This document shows, one piece after another, positions 62,810 through 64,000 of a DNA stretch of 64,000 nucleotides; the stretch's first letter is position 1; each line of letters starts with the position of its first letter. A program made the translations under genes and the position numbers. The notes beneath the pieces were generated by a model that was given only the letters and a program-made list of their open reading frames with translations, did not search any database and was not told the origin of the DNA. The stretch spans positions 372,001-436,000 of the forward strand of contig NZ_SMCV01000003.1 of assembly GCF_004342285.1 (NCBI RefSeq), in the 5' to 3' direction. The DNA comes from Klebsiella sp. BIGb0138 (GTDB taxonomy: Bacteria > Pseudomonadota > Gammaproteobacteria > Enterobacterales > Enterobacteriaceae).

Positions 62810-63877
62810 TTAGCTGGAGGTGACGCCGTTCGGTGGAATGGCGGCCAGCTTCTCTTCGTGGCGGCGCATCAGGATGACCTTGTTCTGCAGCTTTTGCTGG
62901 AACTGGTCGACGACGACGGCGGTGACGATAACCACGCCTTTGATCACCATCTGCCAGAAATCGCTAACGCCCATCATCACCATGCCGTCGGCGAGGAAGA
63001 CGATCACGAAGGCGCCGATAATCGAACCGGTTACCCGGCCACGGCCGCCGGCCAGCGCGGTGCCGCCAAGAACGGTAGCGCCGATCGCATCCATTTCGAA
63101 CATGTTGCCGGTCATCGGGTGGGCGGTTTGCAGCTGCGAGGCGACAATCAGCCCGACGAAAGCGGCGCAAAGCCCGGAGAAGGCATAAACAAAGATCTTG
63201 GCCTTAACAATCGGCACGCCGGCCAGACGGGCGGCGGATTCATTGCCGCCGATGGCGTAGATATAGCGGCCCAGCGGGGTCTTCGTCGTCAGCCAGTAAC
63301 CCAGCACGAGGAAGGCGATCATCAGCCAGATCGGCAGGTAAATCCCCAGTACGGTACCGGAGCCCAGCGTGGCGAAACCGGTATTGCCCAGCGCTTCCAT
63401 GCCGTTGAGATTGGGGTAGGTGCTCCCATCGTTAAACAGCAGGGCGGAGCCTCGGGCGACGTACATCATGCCGAGGGTGCAGATAAAAGGAGCCACGCCA
63501 AAGCGGGTGATGACGGCGCCATTAATAAAACCGACAATCACGCCAAAAATGGCGACGCACAGGATGACTTCCGGAACGTTGAAAAAGATGACGCTGCCGT
63601 TCCACAGAGGCAGACCATTCGTTAATAACGCTCCGGCAACCATGCCGCAGATCCCGGCTACGGCGCCCACCGAAAGATCGATACCCCCGGTCAGAATAAC
63701 CAGCGTCATCCCAATGGCCAGCAGGCCGGTAATCGCCACGTGCTGGGTCATGATCAGCAGGTTAGACGTGGTCAGGAAGTTGGGTACCATCACGCTGAAG
63801 AACGCAACAACCAGCAGCAGAGCGATAAACGTTCTGGCCTTCAGCAGGTACATATAAATCATATATTTCTGGTTCAT
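62810..63877 (-). CDS. RbsC/AraH-like sugar ABC transporter permease
   Basis: 355 aa, about ten membrane segments. BPD_transp_2 signatures are LLAIGMTLVILTGGIDLSVG, ATVLGGTALAGGRGRVTGSI and IYAIGGNESAARLAGV. Membrane part of a ribose-type importer, between the ATPase gene entering from the window edge and the two SDR genes. A polyol or rare sugar is likely, given the dehydrogenases. Confidence 0.93.
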   Translation of the reverse strand: MNQKYMIYMYLLKARTFIALLLVVAFFSVMVPNFLTTSNLLIMTQHVAITGLLAIGMTLVILTGGIDLSVGAVAGICGMVAGALLTNGLPLWNGSVIFFNVPEVILCVAIFGVIVGFINGAVITRFGVAPFICTLGMMYVARGSALLFNDGSTYPNLNGMEALGNTGFATLGSGTVLGIYLPIWLMIAFLVLGYWLTTKTPLGRYIYAIGGNESAARLAGVPIVKAKIFVYAFSGLCAAFVGLIVASQLQTAHPMTGNMFEMDAIGATVLGGTALAGGRGRVTGSIIGAFVIVFLADGMVMMGVSDFWQMVIKGVVIVTAVVVDQFQQKLQNKVILMRRHEEKLAAIPPNGVTSS

Positions 63878-63894
63878 GATGGGTTCCAGCCTGA

Positions 63895-64000
63895 TTAATC
63901 TTGAGGTGTTGAAGCCGCGATCAATTTTTCGCGGGTAACCGCATGACGCGGTAAATCGGCGGTAATACGGCCATCGGCCATCACCAAAATACGATCTGCC
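63895..64000 (-). CDS. RbsA-like sugar ABC transporter ATPase, C-terminal fragment (window edge)
   Basis: The last 34 codons read ADRILVMADGRITADLPRHA, then REKLIAAST and a TAA at 63895-63897. This is the end of a double-domain sugar ATPase (the D-loop/tail stretch after the H-loop). It continues beyond the window, and 17 bp separate its stop from the permease start. Partial only because of the window end. Confidence 0.8.
   Translation of the reverse strand, partial: ADRILVMADGRITADLPRHAVTREKLIAASTPQD

Overview
The window looks like chromosomal DNA of a Klebsiella-type enterobacterium. The sequence is GC-rich. It carries genes alignable from memory with E. coli (pheP, ybdG, nfsB, ybdF, ybdJ, ybdK, betIBA, betT) and the ramR-romA-ramA drug-tolerance locus typical of Klebsiella and close relatives. 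I see no insertion sequence, prophage, CRISPR array, rRNA or tRNA. The species cannot be fixed from the sequence alone.

The first 34 kb follow the E. coli pheP-ybdG-nfsB-ybdF-ybdJ-ybdK backbone, split by accessory blocks. Block A (1.6-6.8 kb) holds a nucleoside-permease-like transporter behind two identical palindromic operators, a sugar phosphate isomerase-like protein, a Gfo/Idh/MocA oxidoreductase, an Exc2-like lipoprotein and a LacI regulator. Block B (8.1-16.6 kb) holds a DHA2 exporter with a divergent XRE regulator. It also holds a more A/T-rich DeoR-controlled cluster: an Rpe/AlsE-like epimerase, a 6-phospho-3-hexuloisomerase-like protein and a complete mannose-class PTS (IIA, IIB, IIC, IID). 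Block C (17.8-24 kb) holds ramR, romA and ramA, then a Fur-box-controlled divergent pair of siderophore receptor and exported Fes-like esterase. Block D (24.3-32.5 kb) holds a 36-residue membrane peptide gene, a P2-type cation ATPase, an RND efflux adaptor and pump, and a DUF2233 protein.

Beyond ybdK (34-64 kb) is a catabolic and uptake region. A peptide/opine-type ABC transporter runs into an amidase and an M20 carbamoylase-like hydrolase. A MocR-type regulator faces a polar amino-acid ABC transporter, followed by an SDR and a class III aminotransferase; the same 13-base motif occurs before the transporter and before the aminotransferase. A second peptide-type ABC transporter lies on the minus strand, followed by a decayed GNAT acetyltransferase gene. 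Next comes the choline to glycine betaine osmoprotection locus, betT facing betIBA across a BetI-like operator. The window ends in two SDR dehydrogenases, an RbsC-like permease and the tail of an RbsA-like ATPase, which look like part of a sugar or polyol uptake and oxidation operon.

The best candidates for undescribed biology are the PTS/epimerase/hexuloisomerase cluster with its phased TTGCG repeats, the MocR regulon, the exported esterase paired with the siderophore receptor, and the small membrane peptide beside the ATPase with a PhoP-like box.
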